Of a DNA stretch of 64,000 nucleotides, positions 21,118 to 32,558 are shown piece after piece. The number at the start of each line of letters is the position of its first letter. The first letter of the stretch is position 1. Both the position numbers and the translations under genes were made by a program. The notes under the pieces were generated by a model, which saw only the letters and a program-made list of their open reading frames with translations, was not told the DNA's origin and ran no database searches. The DNA comes from Zymoseptoria tritici IPO323 (taxonomy: Eukaryota; Ascomycota; Dothideomycetes; Mycosphaerellales; Mycosphaerellaceae), in NCBI RefSeq assembly GCF_000219625.1, contig NC_018218.1:1860001-1924000 (forward strand), read 5' to 3'.

Positions 21118-22035
21118 TCAGTACTCGAGAGTGGCATCGCTATCATCCTCGTCTCCTCCAGCAGACTGGACTCGGGCCTTGACCTCCTTCATCCACCGAT
21201 CGAAAGCCTCCCGATCATAGTAATGCCGCATCCCATGGCAGTGCCAGATTCTCTCAATGATCTTGCACCCTCTGCATTCGCGCAGTTGCCACGTCCGAAG
21301 GGTACGCTGCAAGACGTGGCTCACCAGTCCCTTCAAACCGGGTCGATCCTTGAACACCGTAAGGTTCACATCATCGCTCTGGTCACGGGACAGTTCCAGG
21401 CTACTGGATTCCCGACAAAGACCACGGACGGCTACTTTCGTGAGGTAATCGTACCATTGGGAAACTTGAATCGTCAATCGCGTGCGTTCCAGGGCGCCGC
21501 CGATCGCCTCCTCGACGACCGCGGACTCAAGGGTTTCGAGTACTCGCAGGTGCTGTGGCGTTGACGAAAACTCCTCCTCCTTCGCGTGCCCGACAATCCA
21601 CTTCCACGCCACGATGAGAAACGCTCCATCCATTGTCACGAGGTCCGGATCCCCACGCACTGGCTCCCTGTCGAGATCCGCGTAGCCTCTTTCGAGCATC
21701 TCCCACTCACTGTAACTAGCATCGCCGGGCAGTTCCACGGTGACTGTACCCCTTTCGAGCATCTCCCACTCACTGTAACTAGCATCGCCGGGCATTTCCA
21801 CGGTGACTGTACCCCTTTCGAGCTCAGCAAGCATCAGCGCTGGGTCTTCGTCTAGAACTCCGTCATCGTCGCACGACCATGTGCGCTGAAATTCATCCAT
21901 CAGACAATTCCGCCCAGTCGTGCTGAAGTCGGTAGTTCTTCTTCGCATTGGTGAGCGGTCCTTCTCGTCAAAGCCGCCCAGACATCTCGTACAGCGACCG
22001 TGCATAAATCTCAACTCTGAGGTGGCGACTGGAGC
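21118..22035 (-). CDS. Hypothetical protein (or downstream half of a broken gene) with a 63-bp internal duplication
   Basis: Open frame of unknown family, first ATG at 22005 (MHGRCTRC). It shares its frame with the upstream frame 23004-22036 and is separated from it by one TAG only (22036-22038). The two may therefore be a single gene with a nonsense mutation. A possible 54-nt in-frame intron spanning the stop has weak splice sites. Visible features are a CxxC near the start (CTRC), two 21-residue repeats beginning ERGTVTVE and ending SEWEML, and a C-terminal block CRGCKIIERIWHCHGMRHYY. The latter is rich in Cys/His and could bind metal. No function can be assigned. Confidence 0.5.
   Translation of the reverse strand, partial: APVATSELRFMHGRCTRCLGGFDEKDRSPMRRRTTDFSTTGRNCLMDEFQRTWSCDDDGVLDEDPALMLAELERGTVTVEMPGDASYSEWEMLERGTVTVELPGDASYSEWEMLERGYADLDREPVRGDPDLVTMDGAFLIVAWKWIVGHAKEEEFSSTPQHLRVLETLESAVVEEAIGGALERTRLTIQVSQWYDYLTKVAVRGLCRESSSLELSRDQSDDVNLTVFKDRPGLKGLVSHVLQRTLRTWQLRECRGCKIIERIWHCHGMRHYYDREAFDRWMKEVKARVQSAGGDEDDSDATLEY
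21689..21814. repeat. Perfect in-frame 63-bp tandem duplication
   Basis: Units 21689-21751 and 21752-21814 differ at one base only (G/T, in GGGCAGTTCC versus GGGCATTTCC). A third partial copy starts at 21815. The unit is 21 codons, so it keeps the minus-strand frame. The near-identity implies a recent event. Confidence 0.97.
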
Positions 22036-23004
22036 CTACTGTTCGTCGATGAGTTTCTCAAGTGTTGAACTGCGACGGAGTTTCCACGAGTACGTTCCCT
22101 GTTCTCGAACTCCTTTCCGAGACACGCTCGGATGGACATGGCGCACGGCGTGGTCGGTGGTGCGATTGATGAGGTTGCCGATGTCCGCATACCATTGTTC
22201 CGAGCATAGCGCTGAAGGAAGCACGTTGGCAAGAACGGGCAATACAAGCTTAGAACTTCTGCTGGCGGTGAGGTCTCCTTGCGGGAAAGCAGCGTTTCGT
22301 GGTCGCTCGAATACTGTACTCTTCTCAATCAGTAAGGTCTTCGTCCTCTTTCCTTGCTGATCCTGAACGATCACCGTATCGATCAGAAATGCTGTGCTCC
22401 CAACGAACGCCGAAGCATCTCTGACATCTTGGACGAAGGCAGCCGCACTGGCAAGCATGCCATCGCTGAAGCAGTGTCGGGCGGCCAATCGGTCAGTGTT
22501 TGTGACATAGGCGAAGCTCGCACGATCTGTCGCATCGTAGAGCGTACGATCGTCCCCCTGCCGATACTCGACGAGACCTAGAAGTGCGTGCCGCTCGGTA
22601 ACGTTGGCCGGTGCGATGAGGATGAGCCTCATCACTCTCGAGCCTTGTGGCAATGAAAAAGCATCATCGTCGTAGTTGTTAGCAGGGTAGGCAAGTCTGA
22701 TGATATAACATGTACGTAGTGTAGTAGGAGCCTCTTGCTCTTCCTGCTTTGATTCAATGGCTGGAGTCTTGGAGGGCAGCAAAAGGCAGGTCGTTGCTCG
22801 CAAATGTGGAGCCTGGCAAAGGATAGGATGCGTCTCAGAGCCTTCATTCGAAATATAAAAGTCGAGAAAAGTCGTTGCAGTCGCGTCGGCTATAGAAACT
22901 TGTTCGATGCGATATGAAAGGACGGGAGAGGTCGATGTTGTTGATGCGGACCTGCCTCCGCATGGATCCCCGCTCTCGATTTGTCTCGCAGTATTGTCGA
23001 TCAT
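22036..23004 (-). CDS. Hypothetical protein, possibly the upstream half of a gene interrupted by a stop codon
   Basis: A 322-aa frame starting MIDNTARQIESG. I do not recognise the family. It has a predicted alpha/beta look with hydrophobic strands (SRVMRLILIAP, LVLPVLANVLP), no signal peptide and no membrane segment. It ends EKLIDEQ at a TAG, and the same frame then runs on open for almost 900 nt. It diverges from the Zn2Cys6 regulator at 23150 with only 145 bp between start codons, an arrangement often seen for co-expressed pairs. Whether the two halves form one protein in relatives decides if this is a pseudogene. Confidence 0.55.
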   Translation of the reverse strand: MIDNTARQIESGDPCGGRSASTTSTSPVLSYRIEQVSIADATATTFLDFYISNEGSETHPILCQAPHLRATTCLLLPSKTPAIESKQEEQEAPTTLRTCYIIRLAYPANNYDDDAFSLPQGSRVMRLILIAPANVTERHALLGLVEYRQGDDRTLYDATDRASFAYVTNTDRLAARHCFSDGMLASAAAFVQDVRDASAFVGSTAFLIDTVIVQDQQGKRTKTLLIEKSTVFERPRNAAFPQGDLTASRSSKLVLPVLANVLPSALCSEQWYADIGNLINRTTDHAVRHVHPSVSRKGVREQGTYSWKLRRSSTLEKLIDEQ

Positions 23005-23149
23005 TCCTCCGTTGAAGGATTCGAGATTCGGTCATGCTACGAGCGTAAGGAATCGCACGTACTCATGATGGGAGCATCTTCTCTTGACCGGCGCGACTCA
23101 CTTTGAGTGACGCCCATCTCATCCGCCTCACTCGACGGCATCCTGGAAC

Positions 23150-26100
23150 TTGGAACCGATGGCATCTCGCGAGGACCCTTCTACCAACCCGGCAGCCTTT
23201 CTGGCTCCGTCCGACTTCCTACCTGACCTGCCGCCGTCGACGCTCACTCCTTCGATAGCCAGATCAGAGGCCCTGAAAGATGGAGCAGATGTCAGCGACT
23301 CGGCACCGTCGAAGCCGCAGACCGATACGCAAGGCCGTCAGCCGAATCCACGATCATGTGTGACCTGCCGCAAGCGCAAGGTAAGGTGTGACAAACTGCA
23401 CCCGTGTAGGAATTGTAGCAGAGCGCATATCGAGTGTGTGTTTCCCGCGCCAGGACGAGCTCCTCGTAAGTCGAGGAAAGTCGAGGGTGGTCGCGATAAA
23501 GAGCTGCTGGCACGGCTGAGGAGACTGGAGGGCGTGGTTCAGGGCCTGGGAGTGGAGGTTCCCGAGAAAGAGCATGCAGAGAACGAGAGCGCGCGAGAGT
23601 TCAATGGATTAGCTCGTTCTGGATCAAGTGGCGAAACAGATAAAACGGTCGCGAACGGGACACCGCAGACAACCCAGAACAAGGAGGAAGAGTTCGCAGC
23701 GAAAAGCAGATGGGTGGAAGATCAACAGAAGGGTCGATTCGAGAATCGCTTCGGCAGGCTAGTCGTGAATGAAGGCAGATCTCGCTATATCAATAATTCG
23801 TTCTGTAAGTCAAGTGTTCTTGCATCTGTCAGCTACGTTCATTCCCTTCTGCCCAAGAGCTAACATCAAACAAGGGGCCAATCTCTCCAACGAAGTGGAG
23901 GATCTAAAAGGCATTCTCAATCAGTCCAGTGACGAGGACGATGCGCCATCTCCGGGAGTACAGACACAGGCCCATAGTAGCCAACAGGGATTCGTGTTCG
24001 GCTTCAGCTCGCAAAGTGTTGACTTGTTGAGCTTACACCCCCCTCCGGCTCAGATTGGATCATATTGGGAGACTTACAAGGACCGCGTAGATCCGATCCT
24101 TAAGCTCATCCATATTCCCACCCTGGAGCCTACCATCTTGAGCGCAGCGAACCACTTACCGAATTTGTCTAAAGGCTTCGAGTGTCTTCTCTTCGCGGTC
24201 TACTACGGCGCCACCACCAGCCTTTCTGGTCGCGAATGCCTCCTCAAGCTGGGAGAGGAGAAGTCTGTTCTCTTGTCTCGATATCGCTTTGCAGTCGAAC
24301 AAGCACTTGCACGGGCAGGCTTCCTCAATACCGAAGAGCTCGTGGTGCTGCAAGCTTTTGTTATATTCCTCATGTGTCTTCGACGTAATAGCGATGTAAG
24401 GTAACCGCACGGCAGAGCGCCCGCTGCGGTCCATGATCGTCTCTCGGGCTATGCTAGGTCTTCCTCTGCCGTGGTATCTCTCGCCTCCAAGCCATCGCTA
24501 ACGTTTGTCCAGGCGCGAGTCATCTGGACCCTCTCGGGACTCGTGGTGAGAATTTCGCAAACTCTCGGAATACATCGAGATGGGACCCACTTCGGTCTGG
24601 CGCCGTTCGAAGTCGAGATGCGCCGGAGACTTTGGTGGCAAGTGTGTATTCTCGACGTGAGGTGAGCAGCCAAGGATGGAAGGCACAGAGCATGGTCTCG
24701 GAGGTCTTCCTCCTCACATGAATGTGTTAGACACCTGCTGACTTCCATACTTTGCTTTGAAGGGCAAGCGAAGATCACGGCTGTGACCCGACAATCATCG
24801 AGTCTGCCTTCGACGCGAAATTGCCGACTAACTGCAACGATACCGATCTCACACCGAGTATGAAAGAATTTCCTACCCAACGGCAAGGCTGTACCGACAT
24901 GTCCTTCTCCTTGTTGAGATTCGAAGTATCGAATACCTTCAGAAGGCTCAACTACATTCCACCGGGGCCGACCAAAGCATGCGAGGCGCACCTGCAGTGT
25001 GTAACGCTAGAAGACAAGGAGAGATGGATCACAGAATGCCATCAACGTCTCGAAGAAACATACTTGAAGCATTGTGACATGACTGTGCCACTCTACTGGG
25101 TAACGGCAACTGTTGCAAGATTGATGATGAGCAAGATGTGGCTCATGGTCTACCATCCATTTCAGAGACGTGATGGCGGAACATCGCTTGATCAAGTGAC
25201 AAAGGAAAAGTTGTTCATCACCAGCTTGGAGAACATGGAGTACAGTCTGTTGCTTGAGACGGAGCCGAGGACGAGGAAGTGGAGCTGGCTGTTCAGGACT
25301 TACGTTCAGTGGCATGCACTCGCTTTCACTCTGTCCGAGCTCTGCCACCGTACCACAGGTCCAATGGTGGAACGTGCTTGGGCCGCCGTTGAAAACACTC
25401 GCAATGCTAGCTGGGGCGAAAACGCTGCGGAAAACCTCAATACTGGGCATCTGTGGCGACCGCTGAAGAAGCTTTATCGCAAAGCACAAAATGCTAGGCG
25501 TGAGGCGATGCTGCTGGAGACCGCGCAGGCCCCTGGAATGGTCGCCACTAGAATGTACACACCGAATGCCAATCCGATGTTTGAACATGCCAACAAGCCG
25601 ACCATGACTCGGGCGCCTCTGAGTGCAGCTCAGCTAAAGCGGTTTTCGAGTGGTCCGACATTCGGTCAGGCCCCGCTTGATAAGCATGAGCTCTTGCGGT
25701 CGCCCAAGGAGTCGAACGTGGAGCCTGAAGACCTTATGGATGTTACAAGTCTGAGTGCCAATATGCTTCACGAGCCAGCGGATTTGCGCGGTATACATAA
25801 TGCGAGCACGAAGTTCCCACTGACGCCCGCTGGCGGCCAACCAATAAAAGCATCATATGGAGATCCTTCGACAGCTTATGGGTCGACTGGTTTCAGCTTG
25901 GATGACCTTTCTCAGGCGTCGGACATGGGTCAAGGAAGCATACCAACTTCAGACGTGCAAGCTGGTAGCGCCATGAATTTTGACAATGACTTCTCAATCA
26001 TGGACACATCCGGAGGTCTCGACTGGGAGAACTGGGACCAGCTAGTCCGACAGTTTGGAACTGAAGTCGAGTCCACGGTCATTCCTCCCCCAGGCGCGAT

Positions 26101-26200
26101 TACTGCAGGACAGTATTGGATGGGTCCACAATGGCAGACTGGGGCAGTAGAGGAAGATTCGCTGGGTAACGGGTTTGAAGGTGGTGGTGCCTGGCTTTGA
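23150..26200 (+). CDS. Zn2Cys6 fungal transcription factor with fungal-specific TF domain
   Basis: Four exons, 23150-23804, 23875-24395, 24513-24661 and 24763-26200, give 920 aa. All junctions are in phase (SF/WANLSNE, RNSD/ARVIW, LDVR/ASEDHG). The binuclear cluster is Cys70, 73, 80, 86, 89 and 96 ([18 protein letters not shown]), followed by a basic linker and a short coiled coil ([16 protein letters not shown]). The fungal-specific regulatory domain spans about residues 300-560, with the hallmark TLGIHRDGT and [15 protein letters not shown]. The C-terminus is acidic and Asn/Gln/Gly-rich, a likely activation region. Target genes cannot be inferred. The closest neighbour is the divergent unknown gene at 23004. 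MASRED at codon 4 is an alternative start. Confidence 0.9.
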
Positions 26201-26503
26201 AGATACGTTTATGCCTTGATGATGTGAACGAGACCTTGACGGTTCAGACGTTGATGCCCAGTGCGAGATTGGAATTTTGTGAATACAACTCTACGCTTCT
26301 GTCGTCAATCTATTTGCATTAGCCCGGAAGGAGTTCTGGTGTCGTCCTCGTGGCTAAGTAACAGATCTCGTCTAGACCACGCTCCCCACACGATGGCGTG
26401 ATTGTGAACCATGATCTGCCCGCCACATGGTTAGCAACATCTATCGCCAACCTCACATTTCGAAAGTAGAAGGACCCAATCTCGACATTTACGATTGCCA
26501 AAC
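26201..26503. other. Short intergenic region
   Basis: About 300 bp: the 3' flank of the Zn2Cys6 gene and the leader of the next small gene. No element was identified. Confidence 0.4.
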
Positions 26504-27076
26504 ATGCTCTGCAACAAACGAAAAGCTGGTGAACTTCACGAACAATCAAGACCAACATGCGGGAAGAGACGGCTCACCGACCCAATGCAAGCACTCAACA
26601 TCAATGAAGATACGGACAGGTCTTACATCGAGTCATTATCGTGGACAGCTGCAGACTTTGATCAAACAATGGAGGACGTCTCCTACATAGACATGCGACT
26701 GGAGCCAGACACAATGTCTATCGATGGACTTCCCGGCCAAACACTCGATCATCTCTACGACACCCTACTCTCGTGCACAACCGACGGCAGCCGCTCCTCA
26801 ATGCCTGATCTACAGTCCATCATCTCCTTCTTAGATCATGATGCCCACGCCTCTTCTCCCGCCACCATTCTCTCACATCTGCAGAGCGAACTCCGGCACC
26901 TCCAGACCCTCGCCTTCGAACATCTACAACGGCACGCCGAAGCAATACGGCATGGCATCGGCAACGACTCTGTAGCCGGCATCACAACAGATCTACAAGG
27001 ACTGGACGAGAGGATCGTAGGCCTCACTGCGCTGTGCGAAGGACTGGAACTCGAGATCTGGAGAGGTCAACAATGA
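26504..27076 (+). CDS. Hypothetical 190-aa protein
   Basis: Single-exon frame from the ATG at 26504 (MLCNKRKAGELHEQ). The N-terminus has basic patches (CNKRK, GKRR) that could be nuclear localisation signals. The middle is acidic, and a predicted helical C-terminal half (LSHLQSELRHLQTLAFEHLQ, LDERIVGLTALCEGLELEIW) has heptad-like leucines suggesting a coiled coil. I do not recognise the family. Codon use and the continuous helix make it more likely real than a chance frame. It lies directly downstream of the Zn2Cys6 factor on the same strand. Confidence 0.55.
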   Translation: MLCNKRKAGELHEQSRPTCGKRRLTDPMQALNINEDTDRSYIESLSWTAADFDQTMEDVSYIDMRLEPDTMSIDGLPGQTLDHLYDTLLSCTTDGSRSSMPDLQSIISFLDHDAHASSPATILSHLQSELRHLQTLAFEHLQRHAEAIRHGIGNDSVAGITTDLQGLDERIVGLTALCEGLELEIWRGQQ

Positions 27077-27333
27077 GCGAGATCGTTGAATAGAATTTCC
27101 TGCGCGCTGCGGGATCTTGCCTGTCTCTCTGCCTGTCTGGTAGTATATCCACACTGTCGTGATTTTCCGAATCCTGTACTCGTTCTTCAAATGTGGAAAA
27201 TCGAGACCCAGACCGAACCTGGTCTTTTGAACTCCGAAGCGCCTTCGCTCTTTTCGATCAGCAAAATCAAGTCCGTTGGCACTGCTCCTGTGCCCTTGAT
27301 CCTCGTAACGCCGGCCAGGGGAAAATCAAAATC

Positions 27334-30300
27334 TCATATATCGTCATCTGTCGTCGTCGCCATCTGTTTTCCGTTCCGGTCCTGTTGGTGATTCTTCGAT
27401 AAATCCTCCCCCGGTGGGTGACCATTCGAGCTGCCGTTTGCGGATGGTCCATTGACCATCACAATGGTCGTGCTGCCCCTCCGCTCGTCCACCGGCGTGG
27501 TGGCTTCTTCGTTCTCCTCTGGTATCGGCGCGCAGTACTCCCTCAATACCTTCTTCAACTGTGGTCGCCGGATGGGCTTCGAGAGGAAGTAGTTCATGCC
27601 TGAGTCCAGACAGTCCTGTATATTGCTCTCCTCAGCAAACGCCGTCAACGCCACGATCGGCGCCTGGTAGCCGATCTCCCGAATCAGCCTCGTGCTTTGT
27701 AGGCCGTCAACATTTGGCATCTGCACATCCATGAAGATCAAGTTGAACGCTTTGCGCTCATCGCCGCACATAGACTCTTTAACCAAGTCGAGAGCTTCCT
27801 GGCCATCTTTGGCCACCGTCACATCGTAAATGTCTTCGAGCTTGAGCATGCGCAGGACAACTTCTTGATTGACTTTGTTGTCCTCAGCGACAAGCACTCG
27901 GATGCGATCGCTCCTAGAAGCTTGGCCCGTGACATGCTTGATGGCGCCGGGCTGAGAGCCTGGTGATTCCATGGGTTGGCTGGACGCGAAGAAAGGCTGG
28001 CTGAGACCGACGAGGCGAGGTTGAGAATCGTTGCTCACGCCGCCTGTGGGGACGCCGCCTGTTGTCGGAACCTTTGGTGCTGGAGGGATCTCGGCGGTGG
28101 GACTCTCGCTGTAGTCCACAGGTCCGTGCGTGATAGGGCGATCTTCGTCAAAGGAGGCGCTTCTGCTAGAACCTGGTATGCCGTCCGCGAGCGAAGTAGC
28201 GGAGCTTTCTCGCCGCGATTGGATGAGTCGTAACGGCACCTTCATTGTGAAGGTACTGCCAACGTCAATCGTGCTTTGCACTCGGATGGTTCCGCGCATG
28301 AGGCTAGCAAGCTGAGAACAGATTGAAAGACCGAGCCCGGTACCGCCATACTTCTTGCTGTTTGGTATGTCAGCTTCGTTGATTCGAACAGATGAGTGCT
28401 CTACACTCGTCGCGTGGCACTTACCTCAGGCCCAGATCTCCTTGAACAAAAGGTTCAAAGATCTTGTCCTGCATCGACTCCGGAATGCCAGGGCCAGTGT
28501 CCGCCACCGAGAATTCGAAATAAACGTATCTGCCAGATGGCGGAGACTGCGCTCGCTCAGTCACATGCGACATGGCGTGCGGCTTATCCTTCGCATTGAT
28601 AGCGTTCGCAGTACTAAGACGAGCGGTCGACGCTGAAGCCCTTTGACGTGACGAGTTGTGCCGTGAAGGACGAGAATTTATCGAGGCCGTACGACTTCCG
28701 AGATCCGGTATTTCGGGCAGGCAGCGCACTGTCAGGACCACGGAGCCTCCTTGATGGCTAAATTTGAGAGCATTCGAGATCAGATTGATGACGACCTGGA
28801 GCAGACGGTGGATATCACCCCAGAGAATTAAGTCACGCAGGCGTCCTATCCCACTCGGACCAGTCGTTGAATTTCGCTCAGAGAATTCATCATCTAGGGT
28901 CGCGTTCTGCGCGCCTTCGAATTCCACTCGCAGATCGATTTGACCTTCCCTCGCTTGCTTTTCGAAGATCGCAAGGATTTGTGAGCTGATGTCTCGCAAG
29001 CGGAACTCCTTCTCGTCCAGAGTGATGTGCTGGCCGACTTGGTTTTTGCTGAAGGTAAGGAGGTCTGTGAGTAAGTTGAGAAGCAGGTCGCCGCTCTTGT
29101 AGATTATTCCCAATGAACGCTTGAGTCGTAAAGGATCGTCCTCCTGCATACAGACGGCAGATAAGCCGAGGATGCCATTCAAGGGCTAAACGTGAAGATG
29201 TCAATCGGGAAGAACAACCACCGGCATGGCACAGGAGACAAAAGCTTACCGTCTTGAGCTCGTGACTCAGATTCGCTATGAACAACGTTTTCGACTGTAG
29301 GATAGAAGGGTCAGCCATGATGAAACGTCGAGGCGTCGGTGGCCTACGACGGTTACAGGCCTTCTGCCATTCGACACTTACCTCATTCGCAGCCTCTGCA
29401 GCTTTCTTACTGAGTTCCAGCTCTGCTGTTCTCTGCTGCACTCTCTCCTGCAAGTTCGTTAGATGCGTCTGCCTCCCGACTTGATCTCTTAGTATATACC
29501 TCTAATTTGGTGTACTGCATCATCAACTCGTCTGACATAGAATTGAAAACCTCTGTGAGCTCCGACAATTCATCCTTCGCCCAGTGTTTGCGCTCCTTGA
29601 CCTTTCCTGGAATCCGGAAGACGCGCTTTTGCCGCTCATCGCGGCGGGCCTGTGAGGCTTCACTTCGTTTTTGCCGCCATTTCGTGACTGGATTGGAGAA
29701 GGCCACGAGTCCTTCTTTGCGTGCGAGAGTTTCGTCAGTGCCGTCGTTCAAATTCGCGGTCTCGCCATCGGCCCGTCCGCTTGCAAATGAATCGAAACTC
29801 GACCGACTTGCACTTGGAGGGTCCATCGATCGTAGGGTAGCCTGCTTCAGGCGGATGATAGGCAACGAAGCGAAGTGCCCAAGGCCGAACGAAAACACGG
29901 CCATCAACGCCGCTGTTGCGAAGAGACACGTTATGATGACGTTCCGCAATGTGTTGATGGGTTGCCACACCTCCTTTCGACTCATGGACACGACCACAAT
30001 CCAATCCACCATGTTACTGTCCAGGAGAGCATAGCCTACGCTGACTTTCTCGCCGGCTTCATTCTTGGCGCGGACGTCGCCGCCAGACACGTCCGCCATG
30101 CTGTTGCTTTGGAGCGTGAGCGCTAGCGCATCGTATATGACTGGGAATTGACTAGCGTTGAAGGCGGGTGTAGCTATACTTCTCGCCGGGCTTTGCTTGG
30201 TACTGGAGCGGGTAGCATTGACGGGAACGATGTATTGGACGTCAAAGTCCATCCTCGTTTTGTCGCCCACGCTGGTCATGATTGTTTCATTGAAGTGGTT

Positions 30301-31244
30301 GTTGCGAGCAGCCGGACCCAGAAGTAAAGTCTCGCCGGTCTTTCCCAGGCCTTGGAGAGAATTTGTGACTTGATATATCAAGCGAGCGTCGAGAACGACT
30401 GTGAGGTATCCGAGAATCTCAACCTTGTTGGTGTTATTCGTGACAGGCACCGTCAGAGACATCAAGGAGAATGATGAGTTGATGCTCCACGGCCCAAGAA
30501 GTAACGGTGCGCCTGGCTCGAGTGCTCGACCTCCATACGATGCTTTGTTCACATCGTAGGTAGAGTTGTGAGCCTCAGTGAAATAGGTGAGGTTAGGGTA
30601 AAGCGGAGGAGGGTAACCGTAGGGACCGGCCTGAAGTGATGTTAGCTTCAAGTGCACATTGTACGCCTGCTGTCTCGATCTCACATCGGTATCGTTAGCA
30701 CCGAATGGTATCGCGCTGCCGTTCGGGTAGAGATAGCCCGATAGGAGCACACCGGCCTCGTACACACCGTCCGCCGTGACTAAGGTACCCATTTGATCAG
30801 AATACAAGTTGTTCACGGTGACCTTCAACACGAACCGTTCAATAGACCACCCGAACTTCCCAGCCCGTTTGATGCCCTATCCCATAGCCGTGCTTGTAAC
30901 AACAAAGACTGCCCCAGCGAAGCGTCGGAACTAATAGCGGCTTGAATGTCTCTTAACGGATTTAACCAGTTCTCAATTGAGTTGTTTCCAGTAGCGTAGT
31001 ATCGCTGAAAAGCATTTTGAATCGTGACTCGCGTGCTTATAGTCGTTGCGGACGTGCCATACAAGTCAAGGTTCGACGAGAGTTGGGCTGCTTTCAGCGA
31101 AGCCGTGAACTCGAGTCTGGAAACCCGGAGCTGGAGGACGAAGTTGTGCGTGAAGATCCATGTTGCGATTGAAATGACAGCGAGGCCGACGAGTGATGCC
31201 AGGAGGATAATGCTCCCTAGTTGGACTCGGATGGGTATGCGCAT
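27334..31244 (-). CDS. SLN1: Sln1-type hybrid histidine kinase osmosensor with apparent frameshift
   Basis: Plasma-membrane hybrid kinase feeding the Ypd1-Ssk1-HOG relay. Exons: 31244-29500 (broken, see below), 29447-29382, 29294-29250, 29185-28425 and 28357-27334. The protein starts MRIPIRVQLG. It has TM1 (SIILLASLVGLAVISIATW), a glycosylated extracellular domain, TM2 (VIITCLFATAALMAVFSFGL), a coiled coil (LEERVQQRTAELELSKKAAE), an H box (NLSHELKTPLNG) and N/G boxes (NLISNALKFS, DTGPGIPE, KYGGTGLGLS). The receiver contains FMDVQMPNVDG. Between about 30820 and 30870 the frame shifts with no usable intron. The first part hits TGA at 30825-30827 and the rest continues in another frame. The spliced length is one base short of a multiple of three, consistent with one missing base. 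Confidence 0.88.
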
Positions 31245-32558
31245 GGTCGGAGCCAATGCCGGTCACGTCGGCAATTCCACGGACGAAACGGCAAGCCGAT
31301 CGCAGTGTCGCGGAGCCTAGCAGAGTTTCGGCATGCGATCTCGATGTTGTCTTGTTCTGCGTGGTGTCCAACTCTTGCTCCAAGGCCTGTGACCGCGATC
31401 GGCCTATAGCCTTGCAACAACCGTGAAGCCTGGCGATTCTGGTAGTCCCATCCTCTTACAAGGGTAATGTCGTGTGGCCGAAGTGTAGAGCGACGATTTC
31501 AGCGATCGGCCAGGTGGTTTCGAGAGACGGTCGTCCTGTCGTCTTTGGTGGCGCGAAGGTGAGAGAAGTATGGTGAGCTGAGAAACAGTTCCTACGGCAG
31601 AGGTCAAAGGATTTGGTTAGTGCACGGCTGAGCTACCGTTGTGCAGGCGCGTGCAGTAGCCAGACGGCGGGGAGTGCAGAGAGGTGGGCCGATCGGAAAG
31701 GGAACAACGCCGCCGCGCCCTTCTGTGTTCTTCTTCTTCTCACAGAGCATGTTCGAATTCATGTCACTCTATACGAGACTTGTCTCACAGAACTCGCTCT
31801 TGACCGTCAGTACTACCGCTTGACTGTCAGCGTGGCTGATGTGGTACTCCCCCGAGCGAGCCTTCATCAGCGATGCGTGTTCTCCATGCCAAGTTCCACG
31901 CTCTGCACGCGACAGTCGGCCTCGCTTGCATTCCGCACACGTTCTTTCTAATCCACTCGTTCGCGCCCCAGCCGCATGGCTTTGATGGACCCTAGTCACT
32001 TTAGCGTGGTTGCTTTCATGCCGTTCTTTTGCGATGCGACCTCACATTGATCACACCACCAGAACACACAATGTCTTGGTAAAGTCTTCCAAGGTTCCAC
32101 ATCTCACTTGCCCACTCCACCAGGTAACTGAAGATGGCATACCGGCGGAGGCGCAATTTATCCCAAGCTGAAATCTTCTGAAGTAGTTTGCCCCTCCCTC
32201 CGGGTCCACTTTCCTCAGGTCCAGAGATCTTCACGGCCTGCAATGCGGAGTGGCGCTAGCCGGATTCTAGACCGGAAACCCCGGGCGGCATACATACCTC
32301 ACAACCGGACGGATCCTCAAACAAGGCTAGGGCTTTGCAGTGGTCCACGAGCCCGGCGTACCACACTAGGCGACGACATAGCGATGGAGCGATAGCAGGC
32401 TGCCAGTCGTCTGTGGTTGGACCCATGCCTAGCTGCCTAGCCACTCTGAGCTTCAATCAAGGCTGCTTTGGGTGCTCTGCAGATTTGTCTGAACGTCCTC
32501 TTTCGATTGATCGTGGATGCACAAAACTTTCTCCCAGACGCGATTGAACAATCAGACG
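31245..32558. promoter_or_regulatory. Long divergent intergenic region of SLN1 and the MFS gene
   Basis: About 1.3 kb between outward-facing starts. No gene is supported, and the open frames (for example 31613-31951) have no motifs. Long upstream regions are common for sensor kinases and stress-regulated transporters, but no specific binding site can be claimed. Confidence 0.4.

Noticed and set aside
30757..30880. Short intron to explain the Sln1 frame change
   Set aside because: No GT-AG pair gives a workable length and phase, and no branch point is present.
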